The notes under the pieces were generated by a model. It saw only the letters and a program-made list of their open reading frames with translations. It ran no database searches and had not been told where the DNA came from. A program made the translations under genes and the position numbers. A stretch of 64,000 bases of DNA from Desarmillaria ectypa (Eukaryota; Basidiomycota; Agaricomycetes; Agaricales; Physalacriaceae): contig JAUDYN010000001.1 in the NCBI GenBank assembly GCA_030407005.1, forward strand, positions 496,001 through 560,000, written 5' to 3'. Position 1 is the stretch's first letter, and each line of letters begins with the position of its first letter. Shown piece by piece: positions 33,327 through 45,065 of the stretch.

Positions 33327-35187
33327 ATGCCTTCTTCCATCGTTGAAATGTGAGTACGCGGTCAGTCATCCTCTACGGCGGTTCTGCTAATACAGACCCC
33401 AGATACGCGCCTCTCATGGTTGGAGCCTTTATGACTTCAGTTCTGTACGGCGTGAGTCGTTATTGCACTCAAATTACCCCATCAGAGCGGATGATATTCT
33501 TGTGAACACAGGTAACTGTGACGCAGGTGAGTGCACTAACGCAATCCACATGTCCATCATTTTACAAATCCTCTGTATAGATGTACATCTACTATCGAAC
33601 CTCTCAGAAGTACGAAATACACACCCTTCGACTGTAATCATGGCGCTGATATCACCGACAGGGATCCTCGATGGATGAGATTATTTGTAGGTCACATCTC
33701 TCGCATACATAAACTTTGATTGATGTTCCATATAGGTTTTATATCTCTTGCTTGCAGAGACGACGAACACCATCCTTGACGTGGGTATCGTCTTCGAGCC
33801 ATTGATTCTGAGATATGGTGCGTTCACATGTTCCAAGATGGATGTTCCATCAATCATACTTTCTACGAGGTTCCGAAATCCCGTCGATACGGTCACCATT
33901 GCGTGAGTTAGACTGTCTTTAACTTTTGGGTTGCATCAAGCTGACATACACATTAGTACTACACCCGGGTAGGGCGTTCTTTGTTGGGATGGGCGTTCGT
34001 GCTAACCGGCCCTGCACCCCACAGACGGGGTAATGACTGTACGTATTTTTTAAATTAGGAATGGTTTCATTCAGAAAGCAGCGACTATTTTATCTCAGGT
34101 CCTCATTTCGACTCCCGTGCAAATGTTTATGGCATGGCGTATCAGAATAATCGCGCAGTCTAGGATAGCGGCTCTTGTGATTGCGGTATTTTCGTTTACT
34201 GCTATGGGTATGTTCATTTCTCATATTGTTCCTGGTCTTACTATCTATCTTAGCTGGCGGAATCTGGACAACGGTCTCGGTCAGTCTCCAGCCCAATTAC
34301 CAGCAATTCGCAAATTTCCGAGCCGCGCCGATAACATGGCTAGTATCCTCAGCTGTCACTGATATATTGGTTTCCTCTTTTCTGGTATATTCGCTGGTAT
34401 GCTTAATGGTTTCTACTTATGTCTAGCCTGCTCGCTGATATGCTTTTTTCATTGAAGTCGAAAAAGAGGAATAATTTCAGTAATGACGTCATCACACGGC
34501 TCATACGCTGTAAGCGACGGGATTTCCTTCAAACATAGCACCACAATGCTCATTGACCGCTCACAGACAACGTCCAGACTGGCACCGTTACAGCTCTAGC
34601 TGCGCTAGCTGACGCTATCGTATTCATAACTGATAGTGTAAGTGGTGGTACTGTGTTTGCGTCATATGGTACTCATCCTATTCTGACGGGTAGGGAGGTA
34701 CCGTGTAAGAAATAGTCCAAGTTGCAGCGTCAAACTTGAGCGGTAATCATTCTTCTTCTTTTAGATTTTTCAGCTGGGATCTCTGTATTGCGAAGCTCTA
34801 TTCTCTCTCGTTACTGTCCTCGTGAGCACATCAAGTACTTTTCTGGATGGATTACTCTCTCTTACTTTCACATTAGTCTAAACGCGAGGATTAACACTAG
34901 CGCTTCAAAAGCCTATGAGCCCAATCCACTCTTCAACGCTTCAGAAGTCGACTTGACTACATTTCAGGGTACGTTGCACTTGTAGATCCCTTCACGTAAA
35001 AATTGAATATCCGCGATTGCAAGGCGCCACCCTTAATGACTGAGGGTATTCTAATTTTACAAAGTGTCTATCCTGACATATGACCACAGATTACGCCCAA
35101 CGACAATGTCCAGAAATATATGTCGAGTATGAAGTGTTCAGCAGACGAGACAGTGATGTTTGGTACCCTTCAGACTTACAGTCGTGA
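33327..35187 (+). CDS. DUF6534-type fungal integral membrane protein, many exons
   Basis: The reading begins at ATG 33327 with exons 33327-33349, 33403-33451, a 15-bp exon 33512-33526 (VTVTQ), 33581-33609, 33662-33690 and one from 33736. Conserved DUF6534-like segments then follow in order: YAPLMVGAFMTSVLYG, MYIYYRTSQKDPRWMRLFV, TTNTILDVGIVFEPL, VLISTPVQMFMAWRIRII, AGGIWTTVSVSL, WLVSSAVTDILVSSFLVYSL, NVQTGTVTALAALADAIVF, FFSWDLCIAKLYSLSLL and SSLNAR. The last exon (35090-35187) ends SDVWYPSDLQS. The middle (33900-34100) can be spliced in more than one way and is uncertain. The family has about seven predicted membrane helices and no established function. No inactivating mutation is needed to read it. 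Confidence 0.75.
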
Positions 35188-35779
35188 TCACCTGGCGCCA
35201 TGCGTGGATTCGAATCAGCTTCGCGGAATACATCTCATACATTACTTATGGCTGTATCATCTTTAATATCTTCTCTATGGTTACTGTACTCACGGTGCAT
35301 GCCCTACATGTGAACACTGGATGTGAACGGCGAAAACGACTTTTTGAATCCCGACTAGGAGTTTCTGAGCCGTTTGGGTCTATTCGAGGGTGATCAAGTC
35401 CTAACATTCACCATGGCATCTTGCCTCTGATCGATGAATTGATATCTGTCAGCCTTCCCGTCTAAGGTCTGAGTACTTGATCTGTCGAGGGGGTTGCGGC
35501 ACTAGTCTCCCCTGGGCAGAGGCACAGGGCGGTCGGGTCCGAAGGCCCCTGAAAAAATTTCTTGCCACAACGTTGATTTGAAGGATGAAGGGTCCAGGGC
35601 CATGCTATAGTACTTCAAATTCCAGGCCTTGGATGTTTAGGATGCCCATGACGTGCATACATCCAGTAGCGGTCCCTGATTCTTTCCTTTTGTACGAAGA
35701 AAACAGTAGGCTTGTTGACTTGGTGGCTTTGGGTAATTGCTCATTCAAGAAGAATTGAATAAGATACACCTTGATCAGA
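35188..35779. other. Intergenic, no gene recognised
   Basis: No supported coding frame or repeat. Confidence 0.4.
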
Positions 35780-36140
35780 TGTGGTAGTATCAGACGAAGG
35801 TGGTATCGTGGAAATAATTCCGGTCTTGGCTCTCACCACCACAGGCTACAGAACCCCTCCTTTCAGAAGTCCGCTTCCTACTACAGAACCTCAGTATCAC
35901 TGTCGAGACGTTGCTGTCATGCTGTCATGCAAGACTCGCTGAACATCTATAAAACACCGGTGTTTTGAGCTGGTATTGCATCACTAGTTGAGCAGTACCT
36001 CGTTTTGGCCGACTTTGGATGTATCATTAGGAAACAAGATGTCCTAGTTGGATGTGTCGCATTGTTTGTCATTCTGGACTTTTGACTGTAGTGGTCTCGC
36101 CTTCGTGTCCATAGGCTCCAGCGCCCAGTCCAGGTCTTGC
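35780..36140 (-). pseudogene. Decayed kinase-like gene, copy 6 (5' fragment)
   Basis: The plus strand from 35780 (CAGACGAAGGTGGTATCGTG) matches 15410-15480 and 32830-32890, and 36100-36140 matches 16775-16815 in reverse complement. Only the N-terminal third of the gene is present. Confidence 0.45.
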
Positions 36141-36609
36141 TCCCTCATCTGTAATCTGCATTCCCAATCCAAGTCTGGCGCTCACGGCATGCCTCAATAG
36201 AGTACCTGTTTGCCACATACCACGTAGACCTGCAGACATTCTAATGTCGATATGTTGGCCATAACAGGAAATGTCGTCCCCAATTGGATATTGTTATTTA
36301 ACGGGGACCGTATGGGGTATTAGAGGACTTTGCTGACAACTATTTGTAAACTAGCATACGTTGGGCTTCATACAGATATCGAAACAAGGTTCACCTAGTG
36401 AGGGACTCAGAGCATATGCATAAATGTTTAGACCCATTTGTTGGTGCTACGATACACTGGGAGCAAGTGCTGTCCTAAGGCAGAAAGAAGAGAAAAAGAA
36501 AGTGGTGGCCATTTTATCCAGTCCGTCTACTCTTGAGTTCATATCATTCGAAATGCAAATTGTTTTGAATTGCAGGGACAGGATTTTTTTTTCTAACTGC
36601 CCACCCATT

Positions 36610-36669
36610 TCAGATATGAGTTGCTGTGCAGATGATAGGCTGCAATGTTAGCTGTTACACCATATTTGA
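36610..36669 (-). tRNA. Decayed tRNA-Glu copy
   Basis: The minus strand starts TCAAATATGGTGTAACAGC and ends ACTCATATCTGA, matching the gene at 15704 except that CG has become CA or TG and the T arm is degraded. It lies 165 bp from the end of the large Gypsy nest. Confidence 0.45.
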
Positions 36670-36834
36670 CCATTATCTGAATGAATAGTTTACACTTCAT
36701 TCTATGAGTTACAAGTTATACCAACTGAGTGTGTAAACCCACCACTCACATACCCATGCTTGACATATTTATGATGCTAGTCCAGGTAATGCAAAATAAA
36801 TTGTATTTTGTATGCTGCAATTAGTATTATATTT

Positions 36835-37244
36835 TGTTAGGCCCACGGTCCACATGATCTGCAGACATGCATAATCCTAAAGGCTGTCTCGCATTCAGAC
36901 AATCACCCTAAGGTTATGGCTATGGTCTTCTGATCTAGTGTGGAGGATAGGTGGTATGAAATAAACTTTAGTTGAGAGATGGGGAGCATACAGTGTAAAC
37001 TATGCGACTTATATATCAAAATGGGGATCTAAATATATGACTGTAACCGTGAGGTGTCCATGTGAGAACAAGAGAATAGCGAGGTTATTGTACAAGTATG
37101 ATGAGGAGATGATGCAACACCATGATGGACATCCATTGATATCAGATGCCAATCAGATAAGATAGAAGGGAACAGATAAAATGAGGCAAGATAAGATCAG
37201 GGAAATCAGATAAGATGGAGGCAAAAATAGAAAAAATTGTAACA
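36835..37244 (-). repeat. 3' LTR of element B (410 bp)
   Basis: Plus-strand ends TGTTAGGCCCACGG and TTGTAACA. Same length as the partner at 60983. About 40 differences by hand count, nearly all transitions. Confidence 0.88.
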
Positions 37245-39351
37245 TTACCCCCTTGTTAAAGCAGTTGTCCCGACTGCTAAGGCTCTTCTTTGGGGATGTC
37301 ATATTGCAATTGTTCTTGTTTGTTCCAGTATTCATGTAATAACATTTCCCAACAGTTTTCATCTGAGTTCTTTATCCATCATTGAAGTCCATCTTTTCAT
37401 TGTACCAGGTAGGCAACATTCCCATCTTCTGCATATTCATGGCCAAAGATAGTGGTCACTGCTTTATTTATGATTTTTGTGATATCCACAGCCTGTCCTT
37501 GTTGCATGCTCTTTTCATACTCAGTGATTGCTTCTTGCATGTTTGCCATCTCCATTTTTTGAACCCAAGAATTATGCTCCTGCATCCATCCTTTCCACTT
37601 GATAAGATAATCAGTTACTAATTTGGACCATTGTCCTTTCACAGCTTATACTTGATGGGTTTGTGAGTCTAGGACTTCCTTAATCTCATATAGTTGCTCC
37701 AGTTATCTTGTCAATGGTTGACAAAGATTTGGAGGTACTTCTCAATTTTCTAATTTACTCATTCTGTTTGTCCATCAGTCTGTAGATGGTAGGCAGTGGA
37801 GGCATTTGGGGTGATGTTTAGCATCCAATAGAGATCCTTCATGAATGTGGACACAAATTGAGGTTATGATTTGAGATAATGATCTGGGGCATTCCATGCT
37901 TGAAATAGATGTGATCATGAAGGATTTGCACTCATCCTTCCATGGAGAGTTCCTTGTGGCAGGCAACTGGTATGATGGTCTTAGAGAATCTGTCTACTAT
38001 GACTAGTAGTGCATCATAGCCATTGGACTTGGGGAGTCCAGTGATCATATCAACAGAGATATAAGTCTAGGGAGTGACAGGGATAGTATTTGGATATAGG
38101 GGCATGGCCTTTGACTGTGTGCTGACTTTGGTGCATTGGCAGGTTTCACATCCTCTGATATACCTTTCCACATCCTTCTTTAGCTTGGGCCACCAGTATT
38201 TGCAAAGAACAAGTTTAGTGGTTTTTGCAATTCCAGAATGTCCCACTGTGATATGGTCATGATGACAGGCAATGATTTCACCCCATAGTGCTTTATTTCA
38301 GAGAATGTAAATTTGTCTGTCATAGTACAGGATTCCCTGGTCCTGGATAATTTCTTATTCATAGTCAAGAGAATTAGAGATACTGTGGTCCCACTGATCC
38401 TTCTGTCATGTCACATCTCAGATTATTTCCTGTTCTTCCATATTAGTGGATAACACAAGTGCCCAGAAATGCTCTGGGAGGAGTACTACCACATCATGGT
38501 TGTCTCCTTTTTCCTGGTCATGGTCATCCCATCTGCTGAGCAAGTCAGCCTTCCAATTGGCAGTGCCAGACTTATGTTGTAGGATGAAATAGTATTCAGT
38601 GAGTTCTATTATTCACCAGGCTTGTTGCCAGTTCAGTTTTTGTGGCTTTCAGAAATACTGGAGGTTTTAGTGGTCCATCCAAATCTCAATTTTCTCTTTT
38701 GTGCCCATTAGGTAATGTTGCCATTTCTCAAGGGCTAGCATGATAGCCAGCAACTTCTTGTCATACATTTCATAGTTGCATTTGGTGACAGTCAAAGCCT
38801 TTGACATGAATGCTATGGGCCTCCATTTTTCCTGGTGTTCTTGGCTAAGTACTGCCCCTATTGCTCCATTGCTGGCATCTGCCTTGATTCTGAATTTCCC
38901 ATCATCTGATGGGATTGCTAGGACAACATTTGTCATCATTTGTTTCTTCAGTTGAAGAAAGGCTTCCTCTTGTTTCTTTTCCCACTTCCATTCAGCATTC
39001 CCAGTTAGTTGCATCAATGGGCATACAATTTGGGAACAGTCTCATATAAACTTTTGGTAGAAGTTGGTGAATCCTAAAAAGGATTGTAACTTCTTTTTCT
39101 TAGTGAGGGTCAGCCATTCAGCTATTCTGGTGACCTTGACTGATGATTACTCCCAGATATTTAGTCTCTAATACTTCAAACTCACATTTTTCTGCTTTAA
39201 GGAAGAGTTTGTTTTTTCACAACCATTGGAGTACTTGTTGTACAACTTGTCAATATTCTTCCAGAGTCATGATGAAAATGAAGATATTATCCAGATAAAT
39301 GGTAATCTTTCCTCCCACAATTAAGTCCCAAAAGATATTATTCATTATTCA
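37245..39351 (-). pseudogene. Element B pol, 3' part (RT end, RNase H, integrase, chromodomain)
   Basis: From the right on the minus strand: the RT motif reads YLDN instead of YLDD (39300), RNase H IKADASNGAIGAVLSQE (38860-38920), YEMYDKKLLAIMLALEKW, a zinc-binding integrase N-terminus, the DDE core in fragments, and the chromodomain YLIKWKGW (37580). At least a dozen stops or frame breaks. It cannot encode a working polymerase or integrase. Confidence 0.85.
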
Positions 39352-39747
39352 TATTATGATTTTTCCATTATCTTATCATGATTATGTTGCAGCACTTATG
39401 CAACACTATTGTATCCACCATAACACCACTATTCAGTCCAATCCAACCTCTCCCATTCCACACATTCCCAATTCTCTCTATCTAGTTGGTCTATGATTGT
39501 CTGACTTCTAATGTTTCATGCATGGACACTCATGTTTCACCTATTATTAGACCCTAAACTTTTGTATATAAAGTAGTGAGACTTTGTACTTAGTCTCTAT
39601 CTTTCAACTAAACTTTAATCATATATCTTCTACTATATACACCTAAAGACCAACTGTCCTCTTATTTATGAGTGATTGTCTGAACATGAGACAGCCTAAA
39701 GAGTGATGTAAGCATTCCAAGATCATGTGTTAGACAGGGTCCTAACA
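39352..39747 (+). repeat. 5' LTR of element C (396 bp)
   Basis: The first dinucleotide is TA rather than TG, a G-to-A change at the terminus. It ends GGGTCCTAACA. About 36 differences from the partner, all transitions. Confidence 0.9.
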
Positions 39748-39807
39748 TTAGTCAAAAGATTTACCTACTGCTCCTTCTACACTAGCCATAAAAAGAAGCA
39801 CTGACAC

Positions 39808-41060
39808 ATGCCCAAAGAAAACAATGAAAACCAAAAAACCATCACACTTAGCATCACAATTGGCAGTGCCACACTCCTCATTCTATTCACTGCCCTCCTT
39901 GTACTAATATACAAGGAGGAAGTCTGCACACTTCTACACCAAGAGTGGCAACCCCACCATTCATCACAACTACCTCCCTGACCTCCCTGATATCCCAATC
40001 ATGTCCTTCCCAGAAGACTTTCCCCCATCCAACTGGTCAGATGAGAAGAAATATCACTCTCTCACCCCTGGGTCCAGTTCTCTGCCATCTCCTCCAAGGA
40101 GGAGGCCACCAATGACAGGAGGTCCCTGACCCTAGGTCTCTCAAATGAGAGGGTGGAACAACCCACCTTCACCCTTGCACAAGAATATATGAGGAATGTA
40201 CAGACTGCAAATGAGGACCCCCCCATACTCCCCTCTCCAACATCCCCATTCCCCTACCCCTGCCCAGCCCTACTACAGGAACCTACACCTCAATGATCCC
40301 AGACTAGATCAAAATCACCTATATAGACTCTGGGCCCAGAAACGAGACTCCTGGCCCTAAGGAGGAACAAATTCTTCCTCCTCACTCCTCATTATCGAGC
40401 TCTCCAGTGACTCCGATGAAAGCTCTGACACTGCAGCCATGACCACTCCCCTCCCCCCTGACAGTCCCTTCAACCCAGATGGGACTGATCACACATGGCC
40501 CAAACTCACTGATATTGATCAGGAGATACTTGGCCCCCTCATATCCACTGCCTGGAAACTACAGCAAGCTAATGTTAAAGCCAGAATAGCCTGGCCAGAA
40601 ATCTGTCCTGATATGGACAAGTGGCTGGCCCTCAATTAGGGTGACCCTATACAGGGCCCCAATGCAGATGCCACCATTTGGGCCCAAATCTATGCCAACA
40701 GAAATTGGGAGCTTTACTGCCCCACAATCAGTGATTTGGTACCAGGGCTACACCCAAGGACAGCAGAGGAGTGATGGGAGCTGGGTCACTCTCTTCAACA
40801 GCTATGGTGACTGGAACTCACCAGAAGAGAGAAGAGTGGGCAGGATGCCCAATTTCAATAAGTCTACATATGACTACAAATAATATGGCAGGCTGGGTTA
40901 CTCTCAGCTCCAATATATGAATAGTCCCAACTACCTCCCCATTACCCTGGTTGCAAGACCACAACCCTTGCCCAATTCACTGCCATGCAATCAGGTATGT
41001 CAACAAGGTTACCACCCTTACCAGGGTGGTAGTCTTCTATTCACAGGCATGGGAAAAGAA
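39808..41060 (+). pseudogene. Leader ORF1 and ORF2 of element C
   Basis: ORF1 starts at the ATG at 39808 and contains the membrane stretch SITIGSATLLILFTALLVLIY followed by KEE. ORF2 starts at the ATG near 40000 (MSFPEDFPPSNWSDE) in another frame. It later shows the conserved blocks ELSSDSDESSD, SPFNPDGTDHTWPKL and DMDKWLALN, and is broken by several stops. The perfect inverted repeat at 41021-41040 lies between ORF2 and gag, as in the relatives. Confidence 0.6.
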
Positions 41061-41186
41061 CCTGAGCCTACCATGACTTCTGCAGACCCTGTCCCTGCAG
41101 GACTATCTTCTTTACCAAGGATGGCAGAAGAACTTCAGCAATGAGCAAGAGCTGCACTAGCCAAAAAGGAACAATGCATTCAAGAA

Positions 41187-42355
41187 ATGCACAATGAACT
41201 TGCCAAAGAAGAGGCTGCCAAGCAGCAGATAATGGATTATCTTTGCAATAGCAAGAAGAGAAAGGAGCTGGAGTGTGGGAGGCTGACTAAGCCCCCAAGA
41301 GGCTACCCCAGGCTATGGCCAGATCAATTCTTGATCCCAAGACTGCCAATTGGAAAAGGACCTCCCAATCCTATCCCCAACCTCATCAGGACTGCTCCCA
41401 ATGATGCTCCCTACTTGAGGATCAAACCCATCCTGGTCCAGGCCTCCAAGCCATTCAAGGGGGACTATGATGATATCGAATGCTTCATCAGCAACTGCAT
41501 CACTTACTTTAAAGTATTCCAACATTACTTTCAGGTGCCATTGCACCTGGTACTGTTTGCAACCTCCCACTTTGAAGGGGCCACCAAGGATTGGTGGGTC
41601 TACAAGAGACCCAAGTTCTGGGTCAGTGATGCCTATGATGGCACTATTGCCCACTTCTGCTACCTCACCTGAGATGACTTCATCGACATGGTCTCTTGCC
41701 AATTCAGAGACTCTGCAATCAAAGAAATCCACAAAAAGTGGATGTTTGATCTCCAAATGAGAATGCAGCCTGCTTCTCACTACTTTCAGAAACTGGAAGA
41801 GGAAGTGAAATTGGTGGGCCAACAGACCAATGAGAATGAGCACAGCACCATGGTGAAGGCCATTCATCTAGGAGTACCAACCTCCTACACAATCTTCATC
41901 TCTAATATGAGCATCAACATCCTGTGTTCATATTTGGAATGGAAGAAACACATCTCATGAATGTATGAAGAAAGGCAGTGGAAATGGGTCTTCAACCAAA
42001 CATTAGGCATTCCTTGGGACAGGCAGAAGAAGGAATCCTATTCTAACCCCCCACAACAACAGCACCCTAGTGGCAAAGTCACCACTGGGGTGACAAGTTC
42101 CTTGGCTTCAAAGTTGACTGCTAATGTGCAGGTCAGTTGGAATGCTGAGACTGGTCAATGGATGACATACAGAGGATTGGGTAAGCCAATGGAAATTGAT
42201 CAATGAAAGGCCAAGGGAAGATGCTTTAGATGTGATAAAAAGGGTCACATGGTAAAAGATTGTCCTAGGAGAAAGGACTTCAAGGACATTCAGTCAGTAG
42301 GGCCCACTAATAAAGTGATGCTGCCTATAGCCAAAAGTGAGAAGGCAAAAGAGTA
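41187..42355 (+). pseudogene. Gag of element C
   Basis: Matches the innermost element's Gag throughout: PPRGYPRLWPDQFLIPR, HFEGATKDWWVYKRP, the PASHYFQKLEEE segment and an intact zinc knuckle (CFRCDKKGHMVKDC, about 42221-42262). Stops lie at 41670 (CTGAG context) and 41958, and another precedes the knuckle. Confidence 0.85.
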
Positions 42356-43192
42356 GGTTGACAAGGGTTTGATTCTCCTTGTTTGACCAAGTCTTCTAGT
42401 GGTGAGTCCTTGGCTTCCATGGGTCAGACTTATATACTTGATTTAGGACATTCAAATACTCTGCATAAATATATGACTTTGTTACAGACTCCAAAGCCAA
42501 AGAACACCAAAGAATTGAACACAAACAGGTACATTATGCTCCTGAAAGATGCTGACATGATTATCTATAGTGAATCCTGAGCCCCCGATGAAGTGACAGA
42601 ACTGTCAGATGATACTGATAGTTTCTCAAAGTCCACTGAGCTTACTCTGGTAAGCTCACTGGATATGTGGGTAAAATCATGGACTGGGGTGAGTAGATGG
42701 GACACCCTAGGGCCTCTGAAGCTGAAAACCCCTGCACCTCCATTTAGAGAGCCAAGTCACACTTTGCCAGGGTCAGTGGGGGAAAGAGCTTACCAAGCAG
42801 CCCAAGGAACCAAAGATCCTTTGTGAGCATGGGAACATGGTCCTACTGATGATGTGTGCACTCCAAGGTAAGGTGGTAGTCACTCTCAACCAGATTTGTC
42901 AAAGTTGGCAGGCATGGAAGACCACATGGCAATGATGTATACTGTATCAGTCCTGGGACCTGTGTCTAACAAGAGTCATGAGAATGGTAGGATCACTATC
43001 ATCAGACCAGTGTAGGTGCAGGCTGAAGAACAGGAGGAAGCTGCTAGTGCCCAGGCAGTAAAAAGAGGGCATTTGAGCCAGGATCTGAAAGTTCAGCTGA
43101 GCCCAGCAAGACCTCAGTCTAGCTCCATCAAGGAAAGTGCTAGCCAGAGACATGGTAGCAAACCCCCTGACTTGAGGGAAAAGGTATCAGTT
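42356..43192 (+). pseudogene. Gag-pol spacer of element C, first part
   Basis: Corresponds to 46388-47000 of the innermost element (for example TNRYIMLLKDAD). It ends at the insertion site of that element and resumes at 51662. Confidence 0.75.
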
Positions 43193-43615
43193 TGTTACAA
43201 TTTTTCCGTTATCTTATCTTATCCGAGTCATATCCATGACTCATCCATCTAATCTAGCCCAGAAACCGACTCGTATCCAGCTATTCGCCGAATACCACCC
43301 TCATTCTCACCGTCTGTCACCCCAGATGACTACCATTGGTTCTATGATCCTCCTGGATCGTCCTCTTTCAACACCGTTTGTGCATGGACTGTAGCGTTTC
43401 ATCTAAATATAACGCCGTAGAAATACTATATAAACAGAGTACATTAGACCATTGTACTCTATCTCTTGTTTTAATTAACACTATAAACCCCTTACTCGCA
43501 CTACACTAAAGACTATTAGCGTAGTTCTCTCAATTGGGTGATCGTTCGAACGCATAACGGCCCAGAGAGGATCAGCTGACGGTCCCAAGTCATGTGCCCA
43601 AGTCGGTGCATAACA
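43193..43615 (+). repeat. 5' LTR of element A (423 bp)
   Basis: TGTTACAATTTTTCC to GGTGCATAACA. It contains a TATA box (CTATATAAACAG near 43428). It differs from the 3' LTR at seven CpG sites only. Confidence 0.95.
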
Positions 43616-43672
43616 TAAAACAAGAGATTTTATCCACTCTTCTTCTATTATGCTAGCCGTATAGAAGACCTC

Positions 43673-43987
43673 ATGTCCGGAGAAGACAGAAATTCTCAAG
43701 AACCCCGAACCGTTTCCCTCGGCGTTGCCATTGGCAGTGCCATACTATTATCCTTCTTTACGGTCCTCGCCGTACTTATCTACGAGGAAGAACTCTGGGC
43801 CTTGCTAAGAAGGCAACCCTGGAGACCAGAACCAGAACCCCGTCCCGTTCCGCCCACCACCCATGACCTTCCCAGGGGGATACCCCCCGCAAGACTGGGA
43901 GAACGAGAAGAGTTACCACTCGTTCGTCCCTGGGCCCGATTCATCATTGGGCCTTCCTCCTCCTCCGAGGAGAGCAGTAACTCATGA
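43673..43987 (+). CDS. Element A leader ORF1: short protein with one membrane segment
   Basis: 104 residues from the first ATG after the 5' LTR. Residues about 15-42 contain VSLGVAIGSAILLSFF continuing TVLAVLIY, flanked by acidic EEE, which reads as a single membrane helix. The rest is proline- and arginine-rich. The hydrophobic part, but not the tail, is conserved in the leaders at 2.3, 39.8 and 60.9 kb, which argues that the protein end is near the EEE motif in the ancestral form. Ty3/Gypsy elements normally have no gene here. Function unknown; an envelope role is not supported. Confidence 0.55.
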   Translation: MSGEDRNSQEPRTVSLGVAIGSAILLSFFTVLAVLIYEEELWALLRRQPWRPEPEPRPVPPTTHDLPRGIPPARLGEREELPLVRPWARFIIGPSSSSEESSNS

Positions 43988-45000
43988 CCCCCATCTCCGG
44001 GGATCGCAGAACTTTGGGCCCAGATTGCCCGAACCGCTCGCGCTTACAACGTGAGAGCCATCCTCCTCCGTCACTGGATGGAATGACCCACCGTTGCACT
44101 GGAGCAACCAACAGCCGGTCCCGAGGAGACCGAGGAACACGAGGGGGATGTATGGACTGATGGGGATGAACCCCCGCCCCCATACCCCGGCCCCCCCCCC
44201 TCATCCAAGAACCCCCGCCCTTCGCATATCCCAGCGAAGGTCCGACTCCCCGTCGCCCAACAGCAACAGCAACAGCGGGTCCGAATCTTCCGGACCCCGA
44301 CACCCCGACGATCCTGGCATGGATTGAACCCACCCTTACAGCCCCTGGGGCCGTGAGCAGTGGCCAGACGAGGAAGAGTTCTCTCTCTCCTCCCTCCCCG
44401 TCATCAAAATCTCCGATGACGAGTCCGACGACGACATTGTCAGAAACAACGCCCAGGTCCCGGCCGCTCCCCAAGCCCCCGACGACCCCTTCAACCCAGA
44501 TGGACCCGATTACATCTGGCCAGAACTCTCCGACGTCGATCGGAGACTATTCGGTCCATACCGGACCACAGCATGGGAAATTTGACGAAGGGACATCGAA
44601 GCCCGAGATCTCTGGGAGGAACCCAGAATGGAAATGGATGAGTGGCTCGCCCTCAACAGGGGCGACCCCATCTGGGTACCAATGGAAGGCCCTAGCAACG
44701 CCAGGGCCCTCATCGTCAATCACCAGATTTGCGCCAATCACGACCGGTCAATCTTCCGCCCCTCCGCAGGGGATCGTTTTCCAGGGTTATTACCCAGGAC
44801 CCCACAGGAGCAATGAGAGCTGGACAGAACCCTCCAGCATCTCTGGAGGTTGGAGGTGGCACGAGAGGATTGAGGAGGAGGAGCCTCAATACAATATGTT
44901 TACCTACGATACAGGTTACTACAGAGGGATGGAATACCACCACCCTCAATACGAAATTTATCCAGATCACCCACCAGATACCCCGGTCATAAGCCCATGA
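43863..45000 (+). pseudogene. Element A leader ORF2: proline-rich, acidic protein, broken
   Basis: Starts at the ATG at 43863 (MTFPGGYPPQDWENE), overlapping ORF1 in another frame. The frame supported by the relatives passes through MYGLMGMNPRP, ISDDESDDD, DPFNPDGPDYIWPEL, MDEWLALNRGDPIW and a helical ELDRTLQHLWRLEVARED. TGA codons interrupt it at 44052, 44325, 44584 and 44814, each one step from CGA. A second, longer open frame (44353-45000) overlaps it. Its last 60 codons (TYDTGYYRG, HHPQYEIYPDHPPD) are also conserved in copies at 1.1 and 59.8 kb, so both frames may matter at the 3' end. Confidence 0.5.
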
Positions 45001-45047
45001 CCACTTCCCGATTTGCCTCCTCATCATAAGGCACGTCACCAAGGATA

Positions 45048-45065
45048 CCACCCTTATCAGGGTGG
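45048..45065 (+). promoter_or_regulatory. Conserved inverted repeat ahead of gag
   Basis: CCACCCT-TATC-AGGGTGG forms a 7-bp stem with a four-base loop. The same structure lies before gag in the other copies (1000-1019 and 41021-41040, where the stem has 8 bp). A pyrimidine tract ending TCTTTGCAG follows at once and looks like a 3' splice site. Confidence 0.5.

Noticed and set aside
36610..36669. A functional tRNA-Glu on the minus strand
   Set aside because: The acceptor, anticodon and T arms are all damaged by CG-to-TG or CG-to-CA changes.
43673..43987. Leader ORF1 as an envelope gene
   Set aside because: It is far too short, has a single membrane segment, no glycoprotein features, and lies upstream of gag.
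44353..45000. 215-residue ORF in the leader of element A as the main coding frame
   Set aside because: For most of its length the relatives conserve another frame; only the last 60 or so codons appear conserved, so it was not called as a separate gene.
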